From: Tremella fuciformis
Lineage: Eukaryota > Basidiomycota > Tremellomycetes > Tremellales > Tremellaceae
Assembly (NCBI GenBank): GCA_032768795.1
Contig: CP136496.1
Span: 1,736,001-1,800,000 of the forward strand
Length of the DNA: 64,000 bases
Direction of reading: 5' to 3'
Positions 47,094 to 59,665 of this stretch are shown here, piece after piece (position 1 is the stretch's first letter; each line of letters opens with the position of its first letter). The notes beneath the pieces were generated by a model. That model was not told the origin of the DNA. It ran no database searches and saw only the letters and a program-made list of their open reading frames with translations. A program made the position numbers and the translations under genes.

Positions 47094-48878
47094 ATGCTAT
47101 CGCTCCCCTCGTCCCTGGCGCTGCTCCTCGCGTCCGCTTCGGCACTCGAGGCGCTCGCTGGCGACAGTGCCGTCTTGTCCCATCGCGCCCCGATCCAGCG
47201 TCAGCGGCGGAGCAGGGCGCATCAGAAACGATGTGCCGCGAGGAATCTTACCGCGCCCCTCACGACGTCTGTCGATGTCGCGTCGGCCACGGCGAGCTCG
47301 ACCTCCACTGGCGCCGCACTGGCTCTCCTACAGCAGGCCCCGTCGAGCGCTTCTTCTGCCACGGCCACGGACTCGTCTACCTCAGTGGACGCCGCTTCTA
47401 CCGACTCTGCCGTCGTGTCCCTCTCCCTCTCCCTCTCTGCCGCCGTCGCATCCTCCACCGTCAGCGCGTCCAGCAGCGGTGGCGGCTCCGGTGGAACACC
47501 GCTGGCGAGCAAGCACGTCTTTGCCCACTTCATGGTGGGCATCGTGTCCACCTACGCGCTGCAGGACTGGGTCAACGACATGAACCTCGCCAAGTCGTAC
47601 GGCATCACCGGCTTCGCGCTCAATATCGGTACCGACCCGTACACCGACGCGCAGCTCGACTTGGCCTACCAGGCCGGCGCGCAGGTGGGCGACTTTAGCC
47701 TGTTCATCTCGTTCGACTTCAACTGGTACAACCTGGGCGACACGAGCCAGGTGGCGGCGCTGATCCAGAAGTACGGCGGGGAGAGCGCGCAGCTGCTCGT
47801 GGACGGCAAAGTCTTCGTTTCGACGTTTATCGGCGACGGCTTTGACTGGGCGAGCGTCGCGAGCCAGAGCGGGCGCCAGCTCGAGGTCGTGCCGTACTGG
47901 GAGCCGACGGCGAGCAACGCGGACAACGGCGCTCTTGGCGGCTTATTCTCCTGGTGAGTGCCACTGTTCACGATCTGCGGAGCTGATTGGGCAGGTGCGC
48001 GTGGCCGGGGCAGCTCACCAACACGCCCGTCCAGCAGAACATGACGACCGAGCAGGACGAGCTGTACCTGTCCGTGCTGGACCCGCAGTCCAAGCCGTAC
48101 ATGATGCCCGTCTCCCCGTGGTTCTTCACGCACTTTGGGCCCGAGGTGTCGTACTCGAAGAACTGGCTGTTCTACTCGGAAACCCTGTGGATGCAGCGGT
48201 GGCAGCAGGTACTGGACCTGTCCGACCAGGTCAACTACGTCGAGAGTGTGTCCCCCCCTACGCGGTGTGCCCAGGGTCGGAGCTGACTGCAGTCGTCACG
48301 TGGAACGACTACGGCGAGTCGCACAACATCGCGCCGTACGGGCTGCCGCACACGGACGACGGCTCGTCCCGCTGGTCCGAGGGCCTCGACCACACCGGCA
48401 TGATGGCCCTCGCCACGCCGTACATCAACGCCTTCAAGACCGGCTCCAAGTCCCCCGTGTTCGACAACGAGATGGTCGTCTTCTGGCACCGGCCCCACCT
48501 CAAGAGCGCCACGTGCGACGCCACAGACAACTGCGGGACCAAGCCCACGGGCTGGGAGATGGTCGACGACGCCGTCTTCCTCACTACCTTTACGCACTCC
48601 GGCGGCCAGGTCGCCGTCTCCTCCGGCGGCCAGACGAGCGTCGTCCCTGTGGCCGCGGGCGTGCAGACGTTCTCGGTGCCGATGAGCGCGGGGCTGCAGC
48701 AGGTCGCGCTGCAGACGAACGACGGGGCGGTTGGCACGAGGCAGTCCAACGTCACGGTCAGCGCGGGCTGCTGGGTGCGTCACTCAACGACTGAGAAAAC
48801 GACTGAGATTTGAAGGTGGCTGACGTCCAGAACGGCATCTACAACTTCAACTTCCACTCGGAGGCCCTCATCCTCTAG
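47094..48878 (+). CDS. Secreted GH71 alpha-1,3-glucanase
   Basis: GH71 enzymes cleave alpha-1,3-glucan of fungal cell walls. Four exons (47094-47953, 47995-48245, 48293-48774, 48831-48878) give 546 residues. A signal peptide covers about residues 1-23. A Ser/Thr/Ala-rich linker of about 110 residues comes before the catalytic domain. The domain starts with HVFAHFMVGIVSTYALQDWVNDMNLAKSYGITGFALNIG and continues through FSLFISFDFNW, VSTFIGDGFDW, PYMMPVSPWFF and WLFYSETLW. The late motif VTWNDYGESHNI is assembled across an intron. A beta-rich end follows the catalytic part. A role in wall remodelling, cell separation or attack on other fungi fits; substrate was not tested. Confidence 0.92.
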
Positions 48879-49114
48879 CCTCCCGAACTACATCTCAGAT
48901 ATCTCTCTCTCTTCCTCTCGACGGTCCGTGACCCAGGTCGCAGGCCGACTGTAGCTCTAGCAGCGATCAGATACCCAATTGTCATATACCCCTTGGATTG
49001 ACTTCGTACGGGCCTTTTTACATGTTTATATATTCACCTGGGCATGCAGCGCAGCCCTCTCATTCTTCTCCCCAGACGCGTAAAGTCATTGCATGCTACA
49101 TGTAGCGCTCTGAG

Positions 49115-51926
49115 CTACACTCTGCCCGCCTCATGCTGCTGCTGCAGCATCTGCTCCCGCTGCGCCTGGCTCTTCTGCACCATCTTCAAGACGATCCCAT
49201 GATACTCTTCCCAAGCTTCCACCAGCTCTTTCTGCTTCCTGATACCCTCCTCGAGATGCTCCTCCAGGATCCGCTTGAACTCTTCCACCCTCGCCCGCTC
49301 AAATCGCGCAAATTCAGATTTAGACAGCTTCGTGACCGTGTCAAATTCCTGAAAGAGGTCGCGGGTCTTCCGCTCGGCCTACGTGTCAGCACTCTAAAGC
49401 ACGACTGTACGGGAGGCGACCGACCTGGGCAATCTCCGCCAAACTCTGCTGCACCCGATCGCCCAGCTTTCCCTGTTGTCTCGCCTTCTCCCTTGCAACG
49501 CGCAGACGCTGCACCTCCTTGTCCTGCGCCTGCGCCATATGCCACACCTTGATCCGGCTGGCGAATGCCAGACGGACACTCCCGATGAATCGCACGTACT
49601 CGTCGCTCATATTGAGCAGCAGCACGACGTCGCCCTTGGCCCCTTCCTCGCCCTGCTCTTTCTCCCGACGGGCAAGATCCGCCAGACGAGCAAGAGCAGC
49701 GCACATCGCCGAGCCGAGATCCGACTCGGCGAGAGCGGTGACGGAATCGGCAAATTCGCCCATGGCAACTGCCATCTCGAGTCGCGCTTTACTCGCCGCT
49801 TCGATGCTCTTGGACAACGCTTTCAGTTGCGACTCGAGCGAGTCGAGAAAGTGGCGCCGCGAGTCGAACCATTCGTCCTGCTCGACATACTTTGGCCCCG
49901 TCCAACCTCCCAGCAAGCCTTGTTTCTCGGCGACGGGCGAGTCAAATCGGCGTGACTTGGATTCGGCGGCGAACTGATCTGATTCGAGGAACAAGCGCAG
50001 ATCCGGGTCGAGCTGCAAGACCGGATGCGCCGTGATCTTTGTCAGACAGCGCTGAAGCGCCATTCGCCGAGTCTCGATGAATGTGTCTTGGAATCGCCCG
50101 AAGGCGTGTTTGTCCGGTACAGGCGGGACGATGACTCCTGGATTGTTGGTTGTGAGAGCGTCGAACAGCCACAACCAGTCGGAGAAGCGGCGCAGAACGG
50201 AAAACTCCCCTCGGGCATAATGAGGCGAGGTTGTGCGTGTACGCACGGTGTAGACCGTGTAGCCTCGAACGGGGTCGCCCACGCGGGTTGGGTCACCGAC
50301 CGAGATGGCAAAGACAGGCTGGTCACGCAGCCGAGGCTTGGATCCTGGCGTGCGAGGGGTACCGTTGACCTGCTCTTGAGGGGTCTGATGGGCGTCATCG
50401 GTGTAGTCTGCGCCCAGAGACGGTGTGCTGGGCTCAGGCTCCGGTGACTGCAATCAGCACTAACTCTCACTCGGTATAGTGCGACATACCTTGACAGCAG
50501 AAGCCTGGGCCGAGTAAGCCTCCTCAGCGCCCCATCCACCACCGAGCGAAGTCTCGTCATTCCATGCGACTGCAGCAGGCTTGACACTCGGTCCGCCTTT
50601 CCCGAACAGGCCACCATCTGCCTCATCATCGTCATCGTCCAGTGCGCCCCAACCCTTACCGCCGAACCGCGAGGATGTAGATGTTGTAGCGGTAGTAGGC
50701 TGTTGAGCATCCCAGCCACCAGAAGCTGCTGTTCCTAGAGGCGCACTGGGTTGAGTCGAAGAACCACCAATTGATAGCGCCCTGAAGCCATAATCAGACT
50801 GTTGCGCTGCGCTCGGTGCATCGAGGGGTGATACCGCAACCCGGTCCCGGGTGGGCGTGGCGGAGAATGATTTGGTGGGAGAGAATTCAGGTTTCGAGGC
50901 GGGTGGTGCGAGGGGTGTGTGTGCCCGGGAGATGGTCGGTGTCGGGGCAGCAGAAACAGGCAGCGGCACGGAGGTCGGCTCGACTACCTTGGGAGTCGCT
51001 GGCGGTGGGACAGCTGGTTCCGTCTGAGAAGGGGCAGATGACGCTTCAGGCGGTGTGGTCTTTTCCTGAGCTGATTTGGTCCGTTTCTCCTCACTTGGGC
51101 CAGGCGCCACCGCTGCTTCTGCTGGCTGCTCCCCGGCGGCTTTCGTCGTGGCTGCATCTGAAGGTTGTGGCGATGTTACAGGCTTTGCAGCTGGAGCTGG
51201 CGAACCAGACACGTCTTTCTTTCCCGCCGGCTTGAAGACGTATGTCTTCGCTTTCGACGGGCTCTCGACCGATGGCGCAGCATTGGCTTGCCGTGGTGCC
51301 GGCGTGCTCTTGACAAAGGCCTTCTTGAGGCTCTCGCGGGGGTCCGAAGCAGCAAGAAGGTCTTCGTCAATCAGATCCGAGGGCAACGCCCGTCTCCCAC
51401 CCGCCGGGACCGCCGGCACAGTTGTCACTGGCGGCTCAGGCTCCGGTACTGGCTCTCGCGGTGGCGACGCAGGCCGATACTCGAACGTCGCCTGACCGAA
51501 CCCGCCCTCCTCCCCAGGGGCAGGGTACGACCCAAACGACTCAAACGCCCTGCTCTGATCTAAGACCGCCGCCGCCTCCTGCTCGCGCGCGGCAATGACG
51601 CTCGGAGGGTCTGGCAGGGTCCCAACGCCTGCCTCTGCGTCCTCCTCGAGTTTCTGCACGTACGGGCTGACGGAGGGTTCGAATCGCGGCAGGTCAGGCG
51701 ACGCGGGTGCGTCGGCGCCGGCGCTGGCGGCGGGAAAGGGGGGAATGTATGTGGACGACTGGCCTGCGAAGGGTGATGAGAATGCGTCGGTGGGCGACTC
51801 GGCGAAGGGGTTCGCCCATGGGTCTGCGCCTGTCGCGCCGGTTGTGGAGCGCGGTGGGGACCATGTCGGTCGAGGAAGCGTGGAGGATTGGGCGAGCAGG
51901 TTGGCAAAGGACGCCTCTTCGTCCAT
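49115..51926 (-). CDS. VPS5: Vps5-type retromer sorting nexin (PX-BAR)
   Basis: Vps5 and Vps17 bend endosomal membrane and work with retromer to return cargo to the Golgi. Exon 1 (from 51926) encodes about 470 disordered Pro/Ala/Ser-rich residues with WGALDDDDDE and WDAQ-type short motifs. The PX domain follows: FAISVGDPTRVGDPVRGYTVYTV, LRRFSDWLWLF, PPVPDKHAFGRF and an Arg-rich helix. The BAR domain contains YVEQDEWFDSRRHFLDSLE and long coiled-coil helices to the end. A last short exon begins after LAEIAQ and continues AERKTRDLFQEF. The PX motif RRFSDW and proline loop are intact, as needed for PI3P binding. Confidence 0.9.
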
Positions 51927-52223
51927 GCTGGCGGCGGGGTCAGGTTCCGTCCCAGAGTCTGGAAGTCGGTATCGTGAGGAGTCCTTCTCTTACTATCCCA
52001 GTCGAGTGTGCGCTGCAGATGAGCCAAGAAAGAGACAGATGAAAGAGAAGAGTCGGTGTGTCAAGAGTAGAGTTGGTTTGGGTTGAGGTCGGGTGTGCAT
52101 GTCCGAGCGCAGTCGTGCCTGAAAACAGGTCATACAGACCAGAAACCAAAATGTTCAGAACTGCACCTCTTCACTTCTCTATCCAGCTACGGCAAGGCCA
52201 ACTACACATTCTACAGCTCAGAC

Positions 52224-53163
52224 ATGGCCCCACATCATCGCAAGAAAGAAGCCCACTCCCATAACGCCGAAGCAGGCCCCTCGCACAAACCCCGGGCAAT
52301 CGAGCACCGCGACCCCTCCGGCGTCCCAGGCGTCAGCAAGCTCAAAGCGAGCATACGGCAGACCAAGCGGCTCTTGGCCAAAGTATGCCGCTCGCCTCGC
52401 CGATGTATCAGATCATGTGAAAGCTGATACGCAGGACTCGCTGGAGCCCGGAAAACGCATAGCGACGCAGCGTCGGCTCGCGGCGCTCGAGGCTGATCTG
52501 GCGGCTGCTGAGCGAAGAGCTGTCGAGTCGAAGAATGGCGAGCGGTACCACAAGATCAAGTTCTTCGGTGGGTCCTAGTCCATCACCTTCTCCAAACGGC
52601 GTTTGAGAGCTAGGAGTCAAGGATGTGCCAGGAGGCTGATGGCAGAACGCCAAAAGCTGTTACGCATAATCAAGCGGATCCGCAAAACCCTCGACTCCTC
52701 CCCTGCAGACCAGAGACTCCTTGAAGAGCTAGAACAAGCGCGCGTCATGCTCAACTACGTCCTGCACTACCCGTCAGCTGCGCGTCATCCTCCCCAGAAT
52801 CAGCTGACGGCCAGGAATACCCAGAAATACATATCGTTATTCCCTCGAGAAGAGCGCGGCGTCACGGGCGATGGTGCGAAGCACCGGCTTGCCCTGCCCC
52901 GCTTGACGGAGGATGCGGATGGTAAAGGGGCGGACCAGAGTGTGAAGCGCCGCAGGGAGGTCCTTAATAGTATGCGAGCCGCTATGGGTGCTGGGGAGAT
53001 GAGTCGGACGCCGGAAGACCTCAAGACGGAAGATAGGAGCGCTAGGCGGTCGGGCGTTCTTGCTGCGAGTGGGAATATTAAGAAGGATTCGGCGAGAAGT
53101 GTCAAGCAAGCTGTCAAGGACGACGGAGACGACTTCTTCGACGAGGACGATCAGAGCGAGTAG
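52224..53163 (+). CDS. EFG1: rRNA-processing protein Efg1
   Basis: Efg1 takes part in early processing of the 18S rRNA precursor in the nucleolus. Three exons (52224-52382, 52435-52567, 52646-53163) give 269 residues with exact phase. The family core is clear: VSKLKASIRQTKRLLAK, DSLEPGKRIATQRRLAALEADL, RYHKIKFFERQKLLRIIKRIRK (joined across intron 2), a MLNYVLHYP segment and KYISLFP. The C-terminus is basic then very acidic, typical of nucleolar proteins. This is the rRNA factor, not the unrelated Candida transcription factor that shares the name. Confidence 0.92.
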
Positions 53164-53277
53164 CTCTTTGCAGGTTCACATTGGACGACGTGTTCAACGG
53201 TTCTTAAGGACAGATGCAATGCGAGGATAATATGTACAACATCTTCTGATCTACGTCTACACACTTCTATGCGCTCT

Positions 53278-56006
53278 TAGAGACCTTTGCGCCAGTGTTT
53301 CCGCGCATACGTACCGAACACGTCTTTCATAGTCACTCCGTCGGCGTACGGCTCAAAGTCGCGCTCGGTCAAGTTGGTGGCCAGGTCGAGGACATGCACC
53401 GCTGTCACTGCTTCGTCAGCGGATTACTGAGCAAGACCAAGTAGTGGCTCACAAAAGTCGTCCAGCGTGAAAGACATGACCACAACATCAAGCTCTTCAT
53501 CGTCGTCCAGACCATCGGGAAAGGGACTCTGAATGAAATCACTAAGCGTCAGCTTCGCTCAGCTATAGGCGTCTTCGAGATCTCACGGCTGCTTGCCATA
53601 GTGGGGCACTGTTGATCAGCTAGTGATCGCGCGATTTGGACATCAGCTGACCTGGGACATGCTCGATGTCGTCGCCCACACCAGGACAGGCATCTTTCGT
53701 GACGTATCCCATCGTCAGTGTCTCCTGGCCCCAGGCGTCCAAAACCGTCTCCTCAGCACCACCAGCAGCGACATGCCGCGCCACATATTCGTCCCACTGC
53801 GCTTGCATCCAGGTATCGTAAGTCTTCTGGGCCCGGGCCTCTACGCCGGCCCTAGTGCCAGGCGGATCTGGCAGAAGCTTGGAAGCGCCCGCTCGGTTCA
53901 TCTGGTCCACGATCTTCTTGGCGAGTCCAGCTCGCAGTCGAGTGAAGACGAAGCCATTATCGCTGCAATATAAGCACCTAGTCAGAGCATCAGGATGTAG
54001 ATACGCACAAAGGCGATACTGTCAGCTCGTCATTGCGGTCGAAGCGACCTTGGAACTGGTGGTCAGCTTTGCGAGAGACGGTGGAAAGGGCGGAATGACC
54101 AGATCGAACCGCACACTTCCCGCGTTTCCGACAATGATCCTCTCGCCTTTTCGCTTCTCGTCTACTACTGCCGTCGGAAGCACCTTCTCTGCGAACATGT
54201 TGAGGAGGCTGTCGTGATGCGTGTGAGGGAATCGGGCGAGGAAGAAGTCCTGGGGCGCAAGACCGATCGGCTTTGAGATTTTGTAATCAGACGCAATCTG
54301 CAAGAGAGATAGAGTGATGTTCCACCCGAGCCGCTACGAGTCAGGTGCCTCTCGGATCAACGATTGTTGGGCTCACCGTGTCGAAGTCTTCGGGGCGTCC
54401 GGAGTGATAGCCATACGTCTGACGATTCGCATCGAGGTATCTTCGGGCCACGTCGAGAGGAGACTGGGTATCCGCTTTCCCCGGTAGGTTCGATCTGCAA
54501 ATAAGTAGCAGAAGAGCGGTCAAGCAGAATGACAGACGAAGTGAAGGCGACTGTCTCCATATACCTGCCTGGTACCACCCTAATCGTCAGCTTCTACCCC
54601 TGACCATTACCCAGCTAGCTGACGCTATAGACCTCTCGTCAAACTGCATGCAGTCGCGGACATGAGTATGACCACCTAAATCTCAGCTCGTCTAGCCTTC
54701 CATGCCGTGCGGGTGGACATACCGAAGATGAAGATCGGGACGTGCGGATGCTTCTGGCGGATGGTGCCGAAGACCGGGTCCCACTCGGCGCTCTCGTCGC
54801 CTCGTGCGGGCATATGACCCGCGAGGACACTGCAGTGAGCGCCTTACTTCTACGCTGTAAATGAGACGTACAAGTAGTCAGGCTCCTCGTCGATGGCCTC
54901 AAGGAACCAAGCCTCTTGGGACATGCGAGTAGGCGAGTGTATAGTGAGATTCCTGTCGGCTCAGAGAGGGACTCGCGAGCGACGAGTGGACGTACCAAGC
55001 ATGCGCTTGGACTGAAGCAATGTCAGCTGTGGCCAACTGATAAGCAGCCGTCAGCTTACAATTGAAAATGACACCGAAAGCCGTCACCTTCCTCCCCCTA
55101 CTCATCAGCTAAGCGTCCCGACTCCCTCCTTACAGCTGACTGCTCAGTGGTGAACTTGGCCACTCGTTCGCCTATGGGAACAGACACTGCCTGTCCATCT
55201 TGCTCCACAGTGATGTTGACGTTACTAGTTAAGAACCGGCCGCGCCTGACATTAGCCAGGAACCCGCCGACCATCACACATAACGACTCACCACCTCTCT
55301 TTGTGGTCGTACAGCTCCTTGGCCGACTCGTACTTGTACAACTCATGATTCCCAATGGCCAGCACGTCAAACGGCAGCATAGCAAACACTTCATCGGCCC
55401 GGGCTGCGCTCTCTGCAGAGGAGGACACGAGGCCAGATCCATCATGATGGTCGCCGGCATCGCTGCTCGTCAGCTTCGTGCCCTCTTCCCCACTACTCGT
55501 ATCTGGAGAGTCCGGCGGCATGAGTTGACTTACACGAGGAGCAGGTCGACGCCTTTCGCCTTTGCCTGCGCGCGCATGTGTTGGGCAAAGCTGGCGAGAG
55601 CGCCATAATCACCCGAGTAGTTCTGTCTCATCAGCTCCCTGCCGCTGATCCTCCCTCGCCATTGTTCAAGTCAAGTAGGTACACATACTGGCTCTGGCCA
55701 TGTTGCCTACATGTCAGCTGTCACTTCCGGTTTACTCCATCCAAACGTACATGTTGATGTCCCAACAGCCAGCCTGCTATCAGTGACTCATACGACACTT
55801 ACACCCACGAGGCTGTGGCAGAGGGTAGGCGGCTCACCGTGCGTATCAGAAGTGCTCAGAAAGTTCACATCTTTCCACTCCAGTGGTCGAGTTGGACGAG
55901 GTAGACGGATGGCGGGTGTACCTGGTGTTGCGGGCGCCTGGGGTGTTGCGGCAAGGCTGACGCCGACGAGACGAAGGGCTGCCTCGGCGATGGCTGGTAT
56001 GTACAT
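53278..56006 (-). CDS. Calcineurin-like phosphoesterase / 5'-nucleotidase-type protein
   Basis: The protein resembles the fungal family of yeast YHR202W, a vacuolar-type metallophosphatase with a 5'-nucleotidase C-terminal domain. Many short exons were followed only in part. It starts with a possible signal peptide (from ATG 56006). Metal-binding motifs follow in order: FLSTSDTHG (about 55.87 kb), DAGDHHDGSG, PFDVLAIGNHELYKYE (about 55.34 kb), an AGHMPARGDESAEWDP segment, and GHTHVRDC joined over an intron (about 54.7 kb). The C-terminal part has AERIIVGNAGS-like strands and ends near TYARKHWRKGL at 53278. Substrate is not known; phosphate ester hydrolysis in the secretory or vacuolar lumen is expected. 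Confidence 0.85.
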
Positions 56007-57023
56007 CTCGCCAGAGTCCGTTCAGCCGCCGTAAGCGTCTCACAGACTGACGGGATGAGATGTAAGATGAGAGTCAAGCGGACATTGGTTGTCTGGACAA
56101 AGGAACTGGTCAGTGGTCAGTGGCGTCTGCCTCATCTTACCCGGATCCGAAAGCTGCTTATCGCGATGACCTCTCGGTCCTCATACTCTGACTCCCTCAG
56201 CAACATGGCCTATAGACCCATTACACACATGAACGATGCATGACGCCGCCATAGAGTCTGTCAATGTACTGAACTTCCTCCCCTCCTCTCCTCTCCTCAT
56301 CCTCCCTCCCATCTTCGTTCTTCGCGGCGCCCTCCCGTGCCCAAACTCGTCTTCACTCCCATCGATATCGATGGAAACTAGAGCGGGGCATGCGGGGGTC
56401 GTCTGGACGGCGTCTGAGTCTAGGCTGATTCTGAAACTGCGGAGTCGGAGGTCAAGGAGGGGTGGGCGAGGCATGGTGCTGATGAGTCGAGTCGAGCGAT
56501 CGCGTCGAAACTCGTGACGCGAAAGGGGTAGTGGCGAGAAGAACGAAGGCGAGGGTGATGACGGGTAGGGCATGGAATGGTACATATTACGAGACTCGCC
56601 GAGACGCGAGCGAGTAGTCGAGGTTGACACCGTTGAGGAGGGAGCCGATGAATATCGAGCTCAGGTATAGGACGGGTCACGAATGGTGTTGATGGCGGAA
56701 AAAAAGTCATCGCCAAGTGTGAATCGGAAGAGGACCATGCAAGGTCAGAGTGGCTGGGGTGGACGGCCGGAAAACGGTTCGCGCAAAGAGGCTATGAATG
56801 ACGGTGACGCGTCAGCTAATGTGAAGAGGGGAGAGGAGTGGTCGTGAGGTTTCCGGTCCGGTGGGTCGTCAATAGAGTCCGAGGCCTTTGCGCTCTCGAT
56901 CACGGGCGGTCGAAGTTGTCATATGTATCTCGCGCATCCCGCTGACTCTGTCCTGCCGAACAAGTGGCGCCGAGCCGTTCGCCCTTCTCCCACACCCATG
57001 ACCAGAGACCGATGAACAGCACA
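56007..57023. other. Gap between phosphoesterase start and CK1 3' end
   Basis: About 1 kb without a clear gene. On the minus strand near 56500-56740, two short hydrophobic peptides (LSSIFIGSLLNGVNLDYSLAS and a LPVITLAFVLLATTPFAS segment) share one frame, broken by a TAA. They could be exons of a tiny membrane protein or chance. The rest looks like promoter and 3' flank. Confidence 0.45.
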
Positions 57024-58171
57024 TCACCAAGCCTGATCACGAGTGTTGTTCCTGGTCTGGCTGCGGAGCTGCCTCTGGGTGTCGAGCTGAGCCTGCTGGT
57101 CCTCGGGACGAACGCGGACACGGCTCGAGACAATCTGCTGCTGCTGCTGGGCAGCGGCCAATGCCTGGTCGTCCTGCACCTGCTTGGGTCCAGGCTGGAC
57201 GGACCAGTCGAAGATGTAGTCGTACTGGAAGCCCTCGCGGACGAACAGGTCGCGGAACAGCTTGCGCAGGTACGAGTAGTCGGGCTTGTCGTCGAAGCGG
57301 AGCGATCGGCAGTAGTTGAGGTAGATGGCAAACTCGTTGGGGAAGCCTCGGCAGAGAACCTCGGTCGGGGTGGTCATCTTCTTCTCCATGATGCGGTCGT
57401 ACTTCTGCTTCTTGGTGGCAGCCTTGAGACCCTGCCAGGGAAGCTGGCCTCGCAGGAAGTACATGAGCACGTAACCGAGAGACTCGAGATCGTCACGACG
57501 AGACTGCTCGACACCCAAGTGAGTGTTGATGGAGGTGTATCGAGCGGTACCCGTGAGGTTCTTGTTCTCACGGTACGGAATGTGCAAGTGCGTCTTGGGG
57601 TCACGGTACTTCTTGGCGAGACCAAAGTCGATGACGTTGACCTGGTTCCCACGCTTGCCAATACCCATCAAGAAGTTGTCCGGCTTGATGTCACGGTGAA
57701 TGAAGTTGCGTGAGTGGATGTACTCGACACGCGAGATGAGCTGGTCGGCGAGCAAGAGGACGGTCTTGAGGGTGAACTTTCGGTTGCAGAAGTTGAAGAG
57801 GTCTTCGAGAGACGGGCCACTGAGGAGTTAGCCACGTATGTATTTAGTCGCAATGGACACCTACAGCAAGTCCAGGACCATGGCGTTATAGTCGCACTCG
57901 GTGCCGAACCACCTCACGAACGGAACGCCAACACCACCAGCGAGCGACTTATAGACCTTTGCCTCATACTCGAGCTGGGGGTGCTTGGCCTTCACCGACT
58001 CGAGCTTGATGGCGACCTCTTCGCCAGAGACGATGTTGACACCGAGGTAGATATCACCTGCAGTGTGAGCCAACAGTCAAGAAAGTGGAGACGCGACATA
58101 CCGAAAGAGCCGCTACCGATCTTCTTTCCGATCCTGTACTTCCCCCCAACTCGCAAGTCCATGGACGTCAT
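57024..58171 (-). CDS. HRR25: Casein kinase 1 (CK1 delta/epsilon, Hrr25-like)
   Basis: This Ser/Thr kinase is of the Hrr25/CK1-delta type, acting in vesicle traffic, ribosome maturation and chromosome segregation. The first exon encodes [21 protein letters not shown], then [20 protein letters not shown] after an intron, with catalytic Lys in AIKLES. Further landmarks are [33 protein letters not shown], the CK1 signature [14 protein letters not shown], and [20 protein letters not shown]. The nuclear localisation-like [26 protein letters not shown] and FDWSV are also present. The C-terminal tail is short and Gln-rich, without the CysCys end of the plasma-membrane Yck kinases. Start 58171 or 58192 is preferred because homologues begin close to MDLRVG. 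Confidence 0.95.
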
Positions 58172-59665
58172 CCTACTTTGCGAAGCGTGCATGACGGGTT
58201 GAGTGTCCGGTTCGCAGTCAGGAACAGGGTCAGGCGGTTGTTGAGAGACGGATTTTGGGGATTTTTCAGTCGGTGGTGCGGGCGCAGGCGGTGCAGTCGG
58301 TCGTGGATATGGGGTGATGGCAACAGGTCGATTACGTCGAGGGCGTAATTGCGGAATGTTGTTGAGGCGCACGGCCAACAAAGATAGGAAATCCAGAGTC
58401 ACGCCGAGTCGAGGTCGAGAGTATGGAGCATAGCCGACGTGGGCGGGACGCCGGTATGTATAGCCAGGCAGTGGGGAAGGCAGGTTGGCCAGTGGGGGTG
58501 CGGACGAGTCGTCGTCGGGTGGGTGAGACAAAGGAGGGCAAGAGGCCAGGCGCCGACGGGTTTCAGCAGGTAGGATGTGACGTGTGGTAGGTTGTGGATG
58601 GAAAGGGAGGCGAGAGAGAAAGAAAGAGACCATGTCAGCTCGACGTCCTGGCATATATATGTACGAGTCGGAGAGTAAGAGCGAGACGAAGGCCAGGGAA
58701 GGTGCCAGCGCGAAGGCCGGAAGCCACGAGGCCGATTGCTGTGACACCCTAACCGCCCTCTTTTGGCGAGGAGGTCGGGCGGGCTATGTGCCCCGATACG
58801 CATCATGTCACTGAATCACAGGATCCGTGACGCAAGGCTTCAGGAGGGAGTGAATGATGGACTGATGGGCTTGTGATGATGGGTGCGGTCGCAGGGGTTG
58901 ATGCGACTAGGACTCACCTGGAAAGGATTTGCTCTGTTGCGTAGGGCGTAGTCTCCCTTCAGTCTCTAAGACCCGATCGTTCTATGCTCCTGCGACGGTC
59001 GTGAAAAGACTGGGAGAGGAAGGTCTCGTACAGCGAGACGGCGGCGACTGAAAATCTGACTCGATCTGGGTTGCGCGAGGTTGACGAAGTATAGGGATCC
59101 AAGCGGGGCCAGAGGGATGCGCGACGACACCGATGACGGGGAAGTATGCAAAAAGGAGCGTGGGAGCGGGAGGAAGGTCGTTGAAGTGATGTCGAGAGGT
59201 GGATGCGAGATCAAAGGTGAGTTGGACGATGAAGGGTGAAGGTGGCCGGATCGGGGATTGTGAAAGGAAGGGAAGGGGAGTGTCAGCGCTGATTCATACA
59301 GAGTTTCGAGTCGATGTGGGGCAGAAAAGGACAGCGAAAGCTTGGAGTGGGACGAGGGGATGCGGATGGGGTGTGGAAGAGGTGCTCACCTATGAGTCGA
59401 GACTGATGATGACGGGGAGAAGAGAGACGATGTTGAAGAGACGGTGGATGATGGACGTGACTGTACGCCCCAAAGAGCTGCCCGCGCCGAGTCAAAAAGA
59501 TCCCGGGCTGGAACTGGCTTCTGATCACCGACGGTCAAAGATCCGAATATCGCCGAATGTGGCACATGAGACGCGCGTTCCAGCTGATGACGGTGCTACT
59601 TGCATAACTGCATCGTCGAGCACTGACTTTGCCTTTACATCTCGTCTCTCCATTCGGCACTCAGC
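58172..59665. other. Divergent promoter/leader region CK1/UMP1
   Basis: About 1.5 kb between two genes pointing apart. The CK1 reading frame stays open upstream to an ATG at 58654 with Pro-rich content, which may be leader or an extension. The UMP1 side has an unrelated open frame (59199-59668) that I regard as chance. No RNA gene was seen. Confidence 0.55.

Noticed and set aside
48135..48794. Arg/His-rich plus-strand open frame over GH71
   Set aside because: It is a shifted frame of the GH71 exon, produced by GC-rich third positions.
51670..51700. GGTTCGAATCGC, a B-box-like string
   Set aside because: It is coding sequence of the VPS5 exon and no tRNA fold surrounds it.
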